From: an uncultured Flavobacteriaceae bacterium
GTDB lineage: Bacteria > Bacteroidota > Bacteroidia > Flavobacteriales > Flavobacteriaceae
Assembly: GCA_905182575.1 (NCBI GenBank)
Contig: CAJJCA010000004.1
Location: 1-64,000, forward strand
Length of the DNA stretch: 64,000 bases
Direction of reading: 5' to 3'
The position numbers and the translations under genes were made by a program. Positions 9,272 to 18,756 of this stretch are shown here, piece after piece. Under the pieces are notes generated by a model, which was not told where the DNA came from, did no database searches, and was given only the letters and a program-made list of their open reading frames with translations. Within the stretch, counting starts at the first letter, position 1. Each line of letters opens with the position of its first letter.

Positions 9272-9275
9272 AAGT

Positions 9276-10424
9276 CTAAATTACGGGTTTTTCTTTAAAA
9301 AAATGATACCCCAACGCACACTTTAAACATCTTTTTTTATCGCAATAGTGTTACTTGAGATCGTAATAAACTCTTTTATTATAAATGCATGAATTGTATT
9401 TGCCACCCAATCGAGTAAACCCATCAGTATATTTATTTTTCTCTAATGGAATCTTTTCCATTCAGTGAATCAACATATTATCCGCATCCAATCCATGATG
9501 TTTGGCATGAGCAAATCGCATGGGAATCAGGCTATTAATAGAGGGTGAGATCCAAGAACTCTTTGGAAATTTTCTTTGATCTACTTTTTACTTTTTTCTC
9601 AAATACGAAATGGGTTTCCCAAAAGTCAGAGACACCGATATCCAATCACCCAATTCAAGTATTTGATGCATCAGTATTAATCAGTTTTGAAAAATAATAC
9701 TGCTGTGGCTATAAAACTGAGCCAATTGTGACAACCGAATGGTGGGGAAGTTTGGGGGTCTTAATCTAAAAAACGAAATATTTACAGTGATATTTTTAAG
9801 GATTTTATGTGGGAGCATAATAGCTTATTAATTTGACTCTAGAGGTTTCATAGTAAGGCTCCTCTATTTCTTTTTTTAACAACCCAGAAAGACCGAAAAA
9901 AAGAGCTTCTAGAGTAATCGGATCATGAGCGTTTTTTCGAACAACTGAAAAAGAGATTTGACGTGCCCACTTTATAAAGTATTTCAGTTTACATTCAAAC
10001 CAAAGTTATTTGCCAACAGCTAAAATAAAGTTGCTGACAAGGAATCCAATCTGCTACTTGATAAAATTTTTTTTATAAATATTAATTAAATTTTTCAGAA
10101 ATAATCTTGGACAACTCTAAGCCTGGGTAAAAGCAGCTTGCGTAATCTCAATGTCATTATTCCACACTACATGAAGAATTACTGAATCATAGGCACTATC
10201 AAGATGATGCCTGTGATGGAACCAGGATGAAGCATCCATATTTAGCTCAACGTTTCCTACCCAGAGTGTTTCACCAATCCAAATTTTCGCATTTGAAATA
10301 TCCGGGCCAGAACTACTGTTGGGAATACTTGACAAGATCACTTAAATCAATTCTCCATGAACTGTAAAAGCTGTTGAGGTTCAAACTTTTGAAAACGCCC
10401 TAAATAATAAAGGAAGTCTACTTT
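9276..10424 (-). pseudogene. DUF2851 family protein, degraded
   Basis: N-terminal pieces DFLYYLGRFQKFEPQQLLQF and NSSSGPDISNAKIWIGETLW, with WVGNVELNMDASSWFHHRHH and AYDSVILHVVWNNDIEI, are followed by middle and C-terminal pieces. These include DFWETHFVFEKKVKSRSKKI, LINSLIPMRFAHAKHHGLDA and the diagnostic Cys end YCDKKRCLKCALGYHFFK. No initiator ATG remains, there is an in-frame TAA just before the Cys motif, and several frame changes lie between. DUF2851 is a conserved Bacteroidota family of unknown function usually found beside PspC. Confidence 0.7.
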
Positions 10425-10460
10425 AGTTAAAATTTAGGAGCAATAAAATTTTTGTGAAGC

Positions 10461-10768
10461 TTAGGCGACCTCTCCTTTCCAATCTAATATTCCACCCAAT
10501 AAATTAAAGGTGGTTTCAAATCCCATTTGGGACATCACTTGACAGGCTTGTGCACTTCTAGAACCAGATCGACAGTAAACATAATAACTCGCCGACTTTA
10601 TCTAGCGATTCTAATCCTTGCATAAAAGTTTCAGGATTTCGTATATCGAGTTGTTTTGCTTCTGGAATATATCCAGCTTTAAACTCTTCTGATGATCTTA
10701 CGTCTAATATAATTGAATTTTTATCATCAGTCATCTGATTGCTCCATCTTCTCTTGAGTCATATCCAT
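10461..10768 (-). pseudogene. rhodanese-like domain protein, frameshifted
   Basis: Reading from 10768 gives MDMTQEK, then after a one-base shift WSNQMTDDKNSIILDVRSSE with EEFKAGYIPEAKQLDI, and after a second shift YYVYCRSGSRSAQACQVMSQ and NLLGGILDWKGEVA. This is a single rhodanese domain with an active-site Cys loop CRSGSRS. Such proteins transfer sulfane sulfur or act as sulfur carriers. The joined length of about 100 residues is normal. Both indels look simple, so the gene may be intact in the organism. Confidence 0.7.
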
Positions 10769-10890
10769 AGTTTTTTTTCAAAAATAGGCTCTTAATTCAT
10801 CATAAAAAAATTTAGCAATTATTTTTTAACTGAAGAAATATTCATTATGTTTGTGCTAAAATTATTGTGTAAACAAATATGTAACAACTG

Positions 10891-11311
10891 ATGAGCTTAC
10901 AAAGTTACACGGTGGTGGGTTTACTCAAAGCCAGCAGTAAAGCAGAAGATTTTTTAGCCAAGGTTTTGAACGCCCTATGAAATTTCACTCCAACAGTTCA
11001 ATGTACTCAGAATTCTTAGAGGTCGCAAAGAAAAACCTGCTAATTTGAGCACGATTCAAAAAAGAATGGTTCATAAAAACAGCAATACTACAAGATTAAT
11101 CGATAAATTAATAGAAAAATTTTTGGTGGAACGAAAAACATGTGAAGAAAATCGTAGGAAAATCGAACTCATTATTACTCCAAAAGGGAAATCAATTTTA
11201 TCTGAATTGGATTTGGTGATCGAAATAGCCGAAACCGAAATATTAAAACCTCTTGATTTAGAAGAACAAAAATCTTTAAGAAAATTATTAAATAAAATTA
11301 ATTTAAATTAA
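10891..11311 (+). CDS. MarR family regulator (N-terminal frameshift)
   Basis: The C-terminal frame reads YEISLQQFNVLRILRGRKEK, then STIQKRMVHKNSNTTRLIDK and RRKIELIITPKGKSILSELD. This is the winged helix of MarR, including the recognition helix and the wing (KIELIITPKGK). The N-terminal helix appears in another frame from an ATG at 10891 (SSKAEDFLAKVL), and one indel near 10975 joins them. MarR proteins repress genes and respond to small molecules or redox. It lies 17 bases before yceI and may regulate it. Confidence 0.75.
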
Positions 11312-11328
11312 CAATCAATCTACTAAAC

Positions 11329-11910
11329 ATGAAAAAACTATCAAAAACTATCTTATTTTATTCTTTATTATTATTCGCCTTTACGGTTGGAAATGCGCAA
11401 GAATCATCTATTAATTTAGAATCAAGCAATATTCGCTGGTATGGTGAGCAAATCACTGGAAAAGAACATTTTGGAGATCTGAAATTTAAAGCTGGCAATA
11501 TCATAATTAAAGACAATAGTGTGGTATCGGGTGAATTTATCGTAGACATGACCAGCATGAGCGTCGAAGACCTTAGTGGGGGAATGAAAGAAAAACTTGA
11601 AGGACATCTAAGTTCAGATGATTTTTTCTCTATAAAGAATTTTACTGAATCTAAACTAGTTATTACTGAAAACACGGGAGTTACTGATGGCGTCCAAAGC
11701 TTAAACGGATCACTTACCATCAAAGACATCGAACATCCTATTGCATTTACAATGACATTAGCGGGAGGAGCTGCCAAATCTGATTTGACTTTTGATCGCT
11801 CCAAGTACAATGTGAAATTTAGATCTGGTAATTTTTTCGAAAATCTCGGAGACAAACTTATCCTAGACGACATCAAATTAGAAGTGAGTTTGGTTATGAA
11901 TGCTGAATAA
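11329..11910 (+). CDS. YceI family periplasmic protein
   Basis: 193 residues. Residues 1-24 form a signal peptide (KTILFYSLLLFAFTVGNAQ), followed by the YceI lipocalin-like barrel: IRWYGEQITGKEHFG, KFKAGNIIIKDNSVVSGEF and VDMTSMSV, then HLSSDDFF and a SLTIKDIEHPI strand, ending in the conserved FDRSKYNVKF. YceI proteins bind isoprenoid-like or amphiphilic ligands in the periplasm. Length and end are normal. It sits directly behind a MarR regulator, a frequent pairing in this class. Confidence 0.92.
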   Translation: MKKLSKTILFYSLLLFAFTVGNAQESSINLESSNIRWYGEQITGKEHFGDLKFKAGNIIIKDNSVVSGEFIVDMTSMSVEDLSGGMKEKLEGHLSSDDFFSIKNFTESKLVITENTGVTDGVQSLNGSLTIKDIEHPIAFTMTLAGGAAKSDLTFDRSKYNVKFRSGNFFENLGDKLILDDIKLEVSLVMNAE

Positions 11911-11956
11911 GTAATATAAAATTCATTAAGACTTTAAATACAAATATTTTTTATTC

Positions 11957-11964
11957 TATATTTG
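11957..11964 (+). promoter_or_regulatory. -7 box of the trp operon
   Basis: TATATTTG, a full match to TAnnTTTG. It ends 4 bases before the ATG of the trp leader peptide, so transcription would begin at or next to that ATG. Confidence 0.6.
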
Positions 11965-11968
11965 TATT

Positions 11969-12016
11969 ATGAATATTAAAAAGGAAATTAAAAGTTGGTG
12001 GAACGAATTATTTTAA
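11969..12016 (+). CDS. trpL: trp operon leader peptide
   Basis: A 15-codon frame, MNIKKEIKSWWNELF, with two adjacent Trp codons (11996-12001) and a stop at 12014-12016. It sits between the promoter and a terminator hairpin upstream of trpE, the standard architecture of Trp-codon attenuation. No space exists for a ribosome binding site between the -7 box and the ATG, so the leader is probably translated as a leaderless message. It is too short for ordinary gene calling, but the tandem Trp codons and context make it convincing. Confidence 0.85.
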   Translation: MNIKKEIKSWWNELF

Positions 12017-12078
12017 TCGATTCGTGAAACTGCTATTATCTAAATATAAAAGGCTTGTCATCACGACAAGCCTTTTTT
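12017..12078 (+). promoter_or_regulatory. trp attenuator (antiterminator arm and terminator)
   Basis: The terminator is a near-perfect stem (AAGGCTTGTC, 12050-12059, with GACAAGCCTT, 12065-12074), followed by Ts to 12078. Just after the leader stop, TCGTGA (12022-12027) is complementary to TCACGA (12061-12066), which covers the terminator loop and the start of its 3' arm. A ribosome stalled on the Trp codons would leave 12022-12027 free to form this alternative pairing; one reaching the stop codon would cover it and let the terminator form. Confidence 0.8.
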
Positions 12079-12089
12079 AATTTTAGAAT

Positions 12090-13503
12090 ATGAAACCAAA
12101 GAAAAAAACATATAAATTACATTCCGAGCATAAAAAAATACTTGCTGATACCTTGACGCCTGTAAGTGTTTATCTTAAAATTAGGGATCAATTTCCGCAC
12201 AGCCTTTTGCTGGAGAGCAGTGACTATGATGCGCATACCAACAACTTCTCCTATATCTGCTGCAACCCAATAGCCTCAATAAGCATTCAGAACGGTATGA
12301 TTGACTATCGCTTTCCTGATGGGACAAACGAAATCCTTGAGCTGAGCTTAGCGGATAGTGTCCCAGAATTGATAGAGGGATTTTTCTAGACAATTTGAAA
12401 GTGACAGTTATCCTTTTAAATTCATAACAAATGGTTTGTTCGGCTACATCGCCCATGATGCAGTAAAGCATTTCGAATCAATTGATTTGAATGAAGAAAA
12501 AGAAAGTCTAGACATTCCTGAAATTTACTATGCAGTATATCAGAATATAATTGCAATTAGTATTTTCAATCACGAAGCGCACTTGTTCTCCCACTCTTTT
12601 GATAAAGGACATAATTTAAAAAAAATAGAACAGCTTTTAAGAGGTGATAATATTGCCACTTATGGTTTTGAGAAAAAGGGAGAAAAAAAATCTAATCTTA
12701 CGGATGATGAATTTATAGATTATGTGAATAAAGGAAAAGAACATTGCTTCCGTGGCGATGTATTCCAGTTGGTGTTGTCTAGAAGGTTTTTACAAGAATT
12801 TAGTGGAGATGAATTTAACGTTTACAGAACCTTGCGTTCTGTAAACCCATCCCCCTATCTTTTCTTTTTTGATTATGGAGACTTTAAAATCTTTGGGAGC
12901 TCGCCCGAAGCTCAACTTATTGTTGAAGATGGTGTCGCTGAAATTCACCCAATTGCAGGAACTTTCCGAAGATCAGGAAATGACGAAGAGGACACTGTAT
13001 CGGCAAAAAGATTGGCCGAAGACCCAAAAGAAAATAGTGAGCACGTAATGTTAGTTGATTTAGCTAGGAATGACCTCAGCAGAAACGGAACAGATGTTAA
13101 AGTTGAAAAAAATAGAGAAATTCAATTCTTTTCTCATGTGATCCATTTGGTGTCAAAAGTGACAGGGAGATTAAAGTCGAAAGCAAAAACTTTTCAGGTG
13201 GTTGCAGACACTTTCCCTGCTGGAACCTTAAGTGGTGCTCCAAAACACAAAGCACTTCAACTCATTGATCGTTATGAAAAAACTTCAAGAAATTTTTATG
13301 GAGGGGCCTTGGGATACATGGATTTTAATGGAAACTTTAATCATTGCATTATCATACGTTCTTTTTTAAGTAAAAATCAAAAATTGCATTATCAAGCAGG
13401 AGCTGGTATCGTCGCCAAATCTGTTCCGGAAAACGAATTACAAGAAGTATACAACAAACTCGGTGCTTTAGACAAGGCATTAAGTTTAGCTGAAAAATTA
13501 TAA
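12090..13503 (+). CDS. trpE: anthranilate synthase component I (frameshifted)
   Basis: Converts chorismate to anthranilate with ammonia supplied by TrpG. The N-terminal part has the LLLESSDYD motif (the LLES segment of Trp feedback sites). The catalytic part has FQLVLSRRF, SPYLFFFDYG, SSPEAQL, HPIAGTFRRSG, HVMLVDLARND, FPAGTLSGAPK and YQAGAGIVAKS. One extra base near 12387 (in the T run of GATTTTTCTAGA) splits the gene: the frame stops after LIEGFF and resumes as RQFESDSYPFKF. Joined length is about 470 residues, as expected. First structural gene behind the attenuator. Confidence 0.93.
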
Positions 13504-13513
13504 ATTAATAAAG

Positions 13514-14077
13514 ATGAAAAAAGTATTCGTCATCGATAATTACGATTCCTTCACCTATAACCTAGTTCACTATTTAGAAGAACTTGGTTGTGAAGTGGCT
13601 GTTAAAAGAAATGATTGTTTTGAATTGAAAGAGTTAGAGCAATATGAATACATTTTGCTTTCCCCAGGACCAGGTATTCCTGATGAAGCAGGTCTTCTGA
13701 AAGATGCTATAAAAATGTACGCACCTTCAAAAAAAATATTAGGCGTCTGTCTTGGACAACAAGCCATTGGTGAAGTTTTTGGTGCTACATTAACTAATTT
13801 AGACTCTGTTTTTCACGGCGTAGCAACTCCAGTTACCATATGCGAAAAGGATCTTTTATTTGAAGGACTTCCAAAAACTTTTGATATTGGGCGCTACCAC
13901 TCTTGGGTGGTAAAAACACCTTTACCAGAAGTTTTAATTGCTACATCTTATGACGAAAACCATCAGCTAATGTCTTTAAGACACAAAGAATATCATGTTC
14001 GTTCGGTTCAATACCACCCAGAATCTGTATTGACTCCCAACGGTAAGAAAATATTAGAAAATTGGATCAATAGCTAA
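13514..14077 (+). CDS. trpG: anthranilate synthase glutamine amidotransferase
   Basis: 187-residue class I glutamine amidotransferase that feeds ammonia to TrpE. The opening VFVIDNYDSFTYNLVHYLEE is diagnostic. The nucleophile Cys lies in GVCLGQQAIGE (the usual GH is GQ here), the oxyanion region is LSPGPGIP, and the His/Glu pair is in YHPESVLTP. It starts 10 bases after trpE. It may also serve p-aminobenzoate synthesis, since no pab gene is visible here. Confidence 0.95.
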   Translation: MKKVFVIDNYDSFTYNLVHYLEELGCEVAVKRNDCFELKELEQYEYILLSPGPGIPDEAGLLKDAIKMYAPSKKILGVCLGQQAIGEVFGATLTNLDSVFHGVATPVTICEKDLLFEGLPKTFDIGRYHSWVVKTPLPEVLIATSYDENHQLMSLRHKEYHVRSVQYHPESVLTPNGKKILENWINS

Positions 14078-14081
14078 GAAC

Positions 14082-15077
14082 ATGAAAGCCATACTCAACC
14101 GATTAACACAGCACGAAACACTTGAAAAAGAAGAGGCCGAAAAGGTTCTCGTTGGGATTGCCGAAGGCAAATACAACCCTAGTGAGATTGCTTCATTTTT
14201 GACGGTTTTTATGATGAGAAGCATCACACTTAAGGAATTAGAAGGTTTTAGAAATGCTTTGCTAAAGCTTTGCCTTGCCATCGACCTAAGTGAATTCTCA
14301 CCCATTGATCTTTGCGGAACAGGCGGAGACGGAAAAGACACTTTCAATATTTCCACATTAGCATCGTTTGTAACAGCAGGAGCTGGAATCAAAGTTGCTA
14401 AACATGGAAATTATGGGGTATCATCTGGTTGTGGATCAAGTAATGTTTTAGAACATATGGGAATTAAATTTTCAAATGATGCTGACTTTTTAAAGCGATG
14501 CATTGACCAAGCGGGTATTTGTAATCTTCACGCTCCATTGTTTCACCCTGCTATGAAAAACGTTGCACCCATAAGAAGAGAACTCGGCGTCAAAACATTT
14601 TTCAACATGTTAGGGCCACTAGTAAATCCTTCATTTCCCAAGCATCAACTAACAGGTGTTTTCAATCTTGAATTGGCCAGACTTTATGGATATCTTTTTC
14701 AGAAAACTGATCAAAAATTTACCATATTGTATGCGTTGGATGGTTATGATGAAATTTCATTAACTGGACCCACCAAAGCACTACGAAATTCAGGAGAAAG
14801 TTTAATTCACCCGGAAGACTTTGGGCTTAACTCTTTGGATGCCTCAGAGATTGCTGGCGGAGATAACATCTCCTCTTCTGCAAAAATTTTCACAGAAGTT
14901 ATACAAGGGAAAGCAACTCAAGCACAACAAAATGTTGTCTGTGCTAATGCAGCCATGGCAATTGCTACAGTTTTAGAATGTTCCCCAAAAGAAGGTTTTG
15001 AAAAAGCTAAAGAATCTTTACTTTCGGGAAAAGCCAATCAAGCATTAATCACCCTTCAAAAACTGAGTGCTGAATGA
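14082..15077 (+). CDS. trpD: anthranilate phosphoribosyltransferase
   Basis: 331 residues; transfers phosphoribose from PRPP to anthranilate. The PRPP loop CGTGGDGKDTFNIST and the following KHGNYGVSSGCGS are intact, as are APLFHPAMKNVAPIRRELGV and LLGPLVNPS-like LGPLVNP. It starts 4 bases after trpG and overlaps trpC by 4 bases (ATGA), so translation is probably coupled. Confidence 0.95.
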   Translation: MKAILNRLTQHETLEKEEAEKVLVGIAEGKYNPSEIASFLTVFMMRSITLKELEGFRNALLKLCLAIDLSEFSPIDLCGTGGDGKDTFNISTLASFVTAGAGIKVAKHGNYGVSSGCGSSNVLEHMGIKFSNDADFLKRCIDQAGICNLHAPLFHPAMKNVAPIRRELGVKTFFNMLGPLVNPSFPKHQLTGVFNLELARLYGYLFQKTDQKFTILYALDGYDEISLTGPTKALRNSGESLIHPEDFGLNSLDASEIAGGDNISSSAKIFTEVIQGKATQAQQNVVCANAAMAIATVLECSPKEGFEKAKESLLSGKANQALITLQKLSAE

Positions 15078-15859
15078 CAATTTTAGATAAAATTATCGCT
15101 GACAAGAATATAGAAGTCGCGCAAAGAAAAGCGTTATTCCCAGTTTCCTTTTGGGAACAGTCCCCTTTGTTTGAAAAAGCAACTGTTTCAATTTCTGAAT
15201 GTTTAAAAAACAGTACTTCGGGCATAATCGGCGAACACAAAAGAAGATCCCCATCGCGAGAGAACATCAACAGTAGCCTTTCTATTGCTGATGTTGCCAA
15301 AGGCTATGAATCCGCTGGTGTATCGGGAATGTCTGTATTAACTGACACCAAATATTTTGGAGGTTGTTTGGGCGATCTGATCGCAGCAAGGGCAGTCACT
15401 CAATTTCCTTTGCTTAGAAAAGAATTTATTATTGATCGTTATCAGATTCTAGAGGCAAAGGCGCATGGCGCTGATGTCATCCTTTTGATTGCAGCTGTTT
15501 TAAATAAAAATCAGATAAAAGAACTTTCTGAATTTGCTCAAAGCCTTGGACTTGAAGTTCTTCTTGAAGTTCACAATGCAGAAGAATTGGAAAAATCAAT
15601 AATGCCCAGTCTGAATCTGTTGGGTGTAAATAATCGTAACTTAAAAACCTTTGAAGTTTCTCTAGAAACCAGCAAAGTATTGGCAGAGAAGATCCCAGAC
15701 GATTTTATCAAAGTATCTGAAAGTGGGATTAGTGATGTTGAATCCATTAAAGATTTGAAAGAATACGGTTATAAAGGGTTTTTGATTGGTGAGAATTTTA
15801 TGAAAACTGAAAATCCAGGTGCAAGTGCATTGGATTTCATCAAAAAGCTTGAACAATGA
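15074..15859 (+). CDS. trpC: indole-3-glycerol phosphate synthase
   Basis: 261-residue TIM barrel that closes the indole ring with decarboxylation. Visible are the GEHKRRSPSREN loop (usually AEFKRRSPS, with the catalytic Lys in KRRSP), SVLTDTKYFGG, LLRKEFIID with its Lys, EVLLEVHNAEEL, LLGVNNRNLKTFEV and SESGI. Separate from TrpF, which overlaps its end by 4 bases. No frameshift. Confidence 0.95.
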   Translation: MTILDKIIADKNIEVAQRKALFPVSFWEQSPLFEKATVSISECLKNSTSGIIGEHKRRSPSRENINSSLSIADVAKGYESAGVSGMSVLTDTKYFGGCLGDLIAARAVTQFPLLRKEFIIDRYQILEAKAHGADVILLIAAVLNKNQIKELSEFAQSLGLEVLLEVHNAEELEKSIMPSLNLLGVNNRNLKTFEVSLETSKVLAEKIPDDFIKVSESGISDVESIKDLKEYGYKGFLIGENFMKTENPGASALDFIKKLEQ

Positions 15860-16470
15860 AGTTAAAGGTTTGTGGAATGCGAAGCCACAAAAACATTCTG
15901 GCGTTATCTGATTTAAAACCAGACTATATGGGTTTCATTTTCTGGAAACCCTCCAAAAGGTTTGTTTCAACAACAACTCCAACACTTCCAAGCAACATCA
16001 AAAAAACAGGAGTCTTTGTTGATGAAACATTTGATGAAATCAAAAGTTTAATTGAAACACATCAACTGCAAGCTATTCAGTTACACGGAAACGAAAACCC
16101 TGCTTTTTGTGATCGTTTAAAAGACTTAAACGTTGAAATCATCAAAGTTTTTTCAATAAAAAAAGATTTTGATTTTTCGGCTTTAGCCCCTTTTGAAAAT
16201 GTTTGTGATTATTTTTTATTTGACACCAAAGGGGAACTTCCTGGAGGCAATGGATATGCGTTTGACTGGGAGTTATTGAAATCATATCCTTCGAGCAAGC
16301 CATTTTTCCTTAGCGGAGGAATAGGAATAGATGACCTAGCAGACTTAGAAGATATCAGTAAATTAAATTTACCGCTTTACGCTATTGATGTAAATAGTAA
16401 ATTTGAAAGCGAAGCTGGAATGAAAAAAATTGAACTATTAAAAGATTTTAAAATCGGACTTTTTAAATAA
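15856..16470 (+). CDS. trpF: phosphoribosylanthranilate isomerase
   Basis: 204-residue TIM barrel performing the Amadori rearrangement of phosphoribosylanthranilate. It begins KLKVCGMR with the catalytic Cys, then GFIFWKPSKRFV, VGVFVDE-like KTGVFVDETFDEI, IQLHGNE, FDTKGELPGGNGYAFDW with the general-acid Asp, FLSGGI and IDVNSKFES. Abuts trpB directly (stop at 16470, trpB start at 16471). Confidence 0.95.
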   Translation: MKLKVCGMRSHKNILALSDLKPDYMGFIFWKPSKRFVSTTTPTLPSNIKKTGVFVDETFDEIKSLIETHQLQAIQLHGNENPAFCDRLKDLNVEIIKVFSIKKDFDFSALAPFENVCDYFLFDTKGELPGGNGYAFDWELLKSYPSSKPFFLSGGIGIDDLADLEDISKLNLPLYAIDVNSKFESEAGMKKIELLKDFKIGLFK

Positions 16471-17658
16471 ATGCACATGAAGTATCAAGTAGATGAAAAA
16501 GGATTTTATGGAGATTTTGGAGGAGCTTATATCCCTGAAATGCTTTATCCCAATGTAGAGGAATTGAGACAAAACTATTTAAAAATAACTGCAGAGCCTG
16601 AATTCAAAAAAGAATTCGATTACTTGTTAAAGGAATATGTTGGGCGTCCGACTCCTTTATATTACGCTTCAAGGCTTTCGGAAAAATACAACACTAAAAT
16701 TTATCTTAAGCGCGAAGATTTGTGCCATACAGGTGCTCACAAGGTGAATAACACGATTGGACAAATTCTATTGGCAAAACGTTTGGGCAAAAATAGAATC
16801 ATTGCTGAAACTGGCGCTGGTCAACACGGAGTTGCAACCGCTACCGTTTGCGCATTGATGGGTATTGAATGTATCGTTTATATGGGAGCACTTGACATTA
16901 AAAGACAAGCCCCTAATGTTGCCCGCATGAAAATGCTCGGTGCAGAAGTTAGACCTGCTCAGTCAGGTAGTAAAACTCTTAAAGATGCAACTAATGAAGC
17001 CATAAGAGACTGGATCAACAACCCAGTTAACACCCATTATATTATAGGATCAGTTGTTGGCCCTCACCCCTATCCCGATATGGTGGCACGTTTTCAGTCT
17101 GTTATCAGTGCGGAGACCAAAACCCAATTACTAGAAAAAGAAGGTCGTGATTATCCCGATCATGTAATTGCCTGTGTAGGAGGTGGAAGTAATGCGGCAG
17201 GTTTATATTATCATTATTTAGACGATAAACGAGTTAACATCATTGCAGTAGAAGCTGCTGGAAAAGGAATTGATTCTGGAGAGAGCGCTGCAACCTCAGC
17301 ACTCGGGAAAGAAGGAATTATTCATGGTAGTAAAACCTTATTAATGCAAACCCCAGATGGTCAAATCACTGAGCCCTACTCTATTTCGGCAGGCTTAGAC
17401 TATCCGGGTGTAGGTCCGATGCACGCCCATCTTTTCAGATCGAAGCGGGCCGAATTTATATCCATTCCAGATCAGGAAGCAATGGATTGGGGTCTGACGC
17501 TCTCCCAAATGGAAGGAATCATCCCAGCAATTGAAACAGCACATGCTTTTGCAGCGCTAGATGTAAGAAAGTTTAAACCAAATGAAGTCATTGTCTTCAA
17601 CTGCTCAGGAAGAGGAGACAAAGACTTAGACACCTATATTGAATATTTCAAATTATAA
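16471..17658 (+). CDS. trpB: tryptophan synthase beta chain
   Basis: 395-residue PLP enzyme joining indole and serine. The PLP lysine is in HTGAHKVNNTIGQ. The family motifs RPTPLYYA, KREDLCHTGAHK, ETGAGQHGVATAT, GSVVGPHPYP, CVGGGSNAAG and SAGLDYPGVGPMH are all intact. It starts MHMKYQVDEKGFYGDFGGAY; the ATG two codons on is an equally good start. It ends one base into trpA. Confidence 0.97.
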   Translation: MHMKYQVDEKGFYGDFGGAYIPEMLYPNVEELRQNYLKITAEPEFKKEFDYLLKEYVGRPTPLYYASRLSEKYNTKIYLKREDLCHTGAHKVNNTIGQILLAKRLGKNRIIAETGAGQHGVATATVCALMGIECIVYMGALDIKRQAPNVARMKMLGAEVRPAQSGSKTLKDATNEAIRDWINNPVNTHYIIGSVVGPHPYPDMVARFQSVISAETKTQLLEKEGRDYPDHVIACVGGGSNAAGLYYHYLDDKRVNIIAVEAAGKGIDSGESAATSALGKEGIIHGSKTLLMQTPDGQITEPYSISAGLDYPGVGPMHAHLFRSKRAEFISIPDQEAMDWGLTLSQMEGIIPAIETAHAFAALDVRKFKPNEVIVFNCSGRGDKDLDTYIEYFKL

Positions 17659-18422
17659 TGAATCGAATCGATCAAACCTTTCAAGGCAATAAAAAATTAT
17701 TGTCCATTTATTTTTCCGCCGGACACCCTTCTCTAGAAGACACTGTCCCAATTTTAAAAGCCCTAGAAGCTTCTGGAGTTGACATGGTTGAAATAGGGTT
17801 GCCCTTCAGCGATCCCCTTGCAGATGGCCCTACCATTCAAGAAAGCTCTACTCAAGCACTTAAAAATGGTATGACTACTGAAAAACTTTTTAATCAACTA
17901 AAAGATATCCGGAGTCACGTTAATATTCCTTTGGTATTGATGGGATATTTCAATCCAATAATGCAATTTGGAATTGAGCGTTTTTGTGAACGATGCGCTG
18001 AGGTTGGAATCGACGGACTTATAATTCCCGATCTCCCTGTAGGTTTATATAATGAGCATTACAAATCGATTTTTCAAAAACATGGCCTATACAACATGTT
18101 TTTAATTTCTCCACAAACATCCGATGAGAGAATTAGGTATATTGATCAGGTGTCAGATGGTTTTATCTATATGGTTAGTAGTGCCAGTGTAACAGGAGCC
18201 AAGTCAACTTTTGGAGACACTCAATCAGATTATTTCAAGCGTATCAATTCTATGAATTTAAAAACGCCTCAGGTGGTTGGATTTGGAATAAGCAATTCGG
18301 ATACTTATCAATTGGCGACCCAATGGAGTCGCGGAGCGATAATAGGTTCAGCATTTATTAAATTTCTTAAAGAAAATGGGGTTCAAAAAATAAATTCCTT
18401 TGTAAAATCTATTAGAGCTTGA
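17658..18422 (+). CDS. trpA: tryptophan synthase alpha chain
   Basis: 254-residue TIM barrel that splits indole-3-glycerol phosphate and channels indole to TrpB. The catalytic acids lie in MVEIGLPFSDPLADGPTIQ. DGLIIPDLP, GFIYMVSSASVTGA and VVGFGIS are intact. Last gene of the trp operon, overlapping trpB by one base. No strong terminator follows; the 3' flank has only a weak TTTACA/TGTAAA hairpin. Confidence 0.96.
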   Translation: MNRIDQTFQGNKKLLSIYFSAGHPSLEDTVPILKALEASGVDMVEIGLPFSDPLADGPTIQESSTQALKNGMTTEKLFNQLKDIRSHVNIPLVLMGYFNPIMQFGIERFCERCAEVGIDGLIIPDLPVGLYNEHYKSIFQKHGLYNMFLISPQTSDERIRYIDQVSDGFIYMVSSASVTGAKSTFGDTQSDYFKRINSMNLKTPQVVGFGISNSDTYQLATQWSRGAIIGSAFIKFLKENGVQKINSFVKSIRA

Positions 18423-18756
18423 TAATATTTTACTAAAAAATATTTCTAAAAAGTCACTTTAAAATTTACAAAAAAATGTAAAAAATTATATAAAGCTTTC
18501 AGATTGTGTCAATATTGGTTTTCAACTGAAATTATCATTTAAGTCAATTCTGTAACTCGTTATCGAAGCTGTTAAGAGCATAGAGTTGTTTTCTTATGTA
18601 TGAGGACATAATTTAGGATAGAAAACTCAAAATAAATAGATATTCAGATGCCCATATACATAAATCACCTAACTATACTGTTATCTATTCAACTATTAAC
18701 ACTTATTCCCGCTTCCTTGATTTCACTTCAGGTGTAACTTTATATAATTAAGATAA
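18423..18756. other. non-coding gap after the trp operon
   Basis: About 330 AT-rich bases with no frame longer than a few dozen codons. They separate the trp operon from a short signal-peptide frame and the convergent arsS gene. No repeat or strong hairpin is seen. Confidence 0.45.

Noticed and set aside
11422..11876. Minus-strand frames across yceI
   Set aside because: Antisense shadows of an intact, signal-peptide-bearing YceI gene; no independent features.
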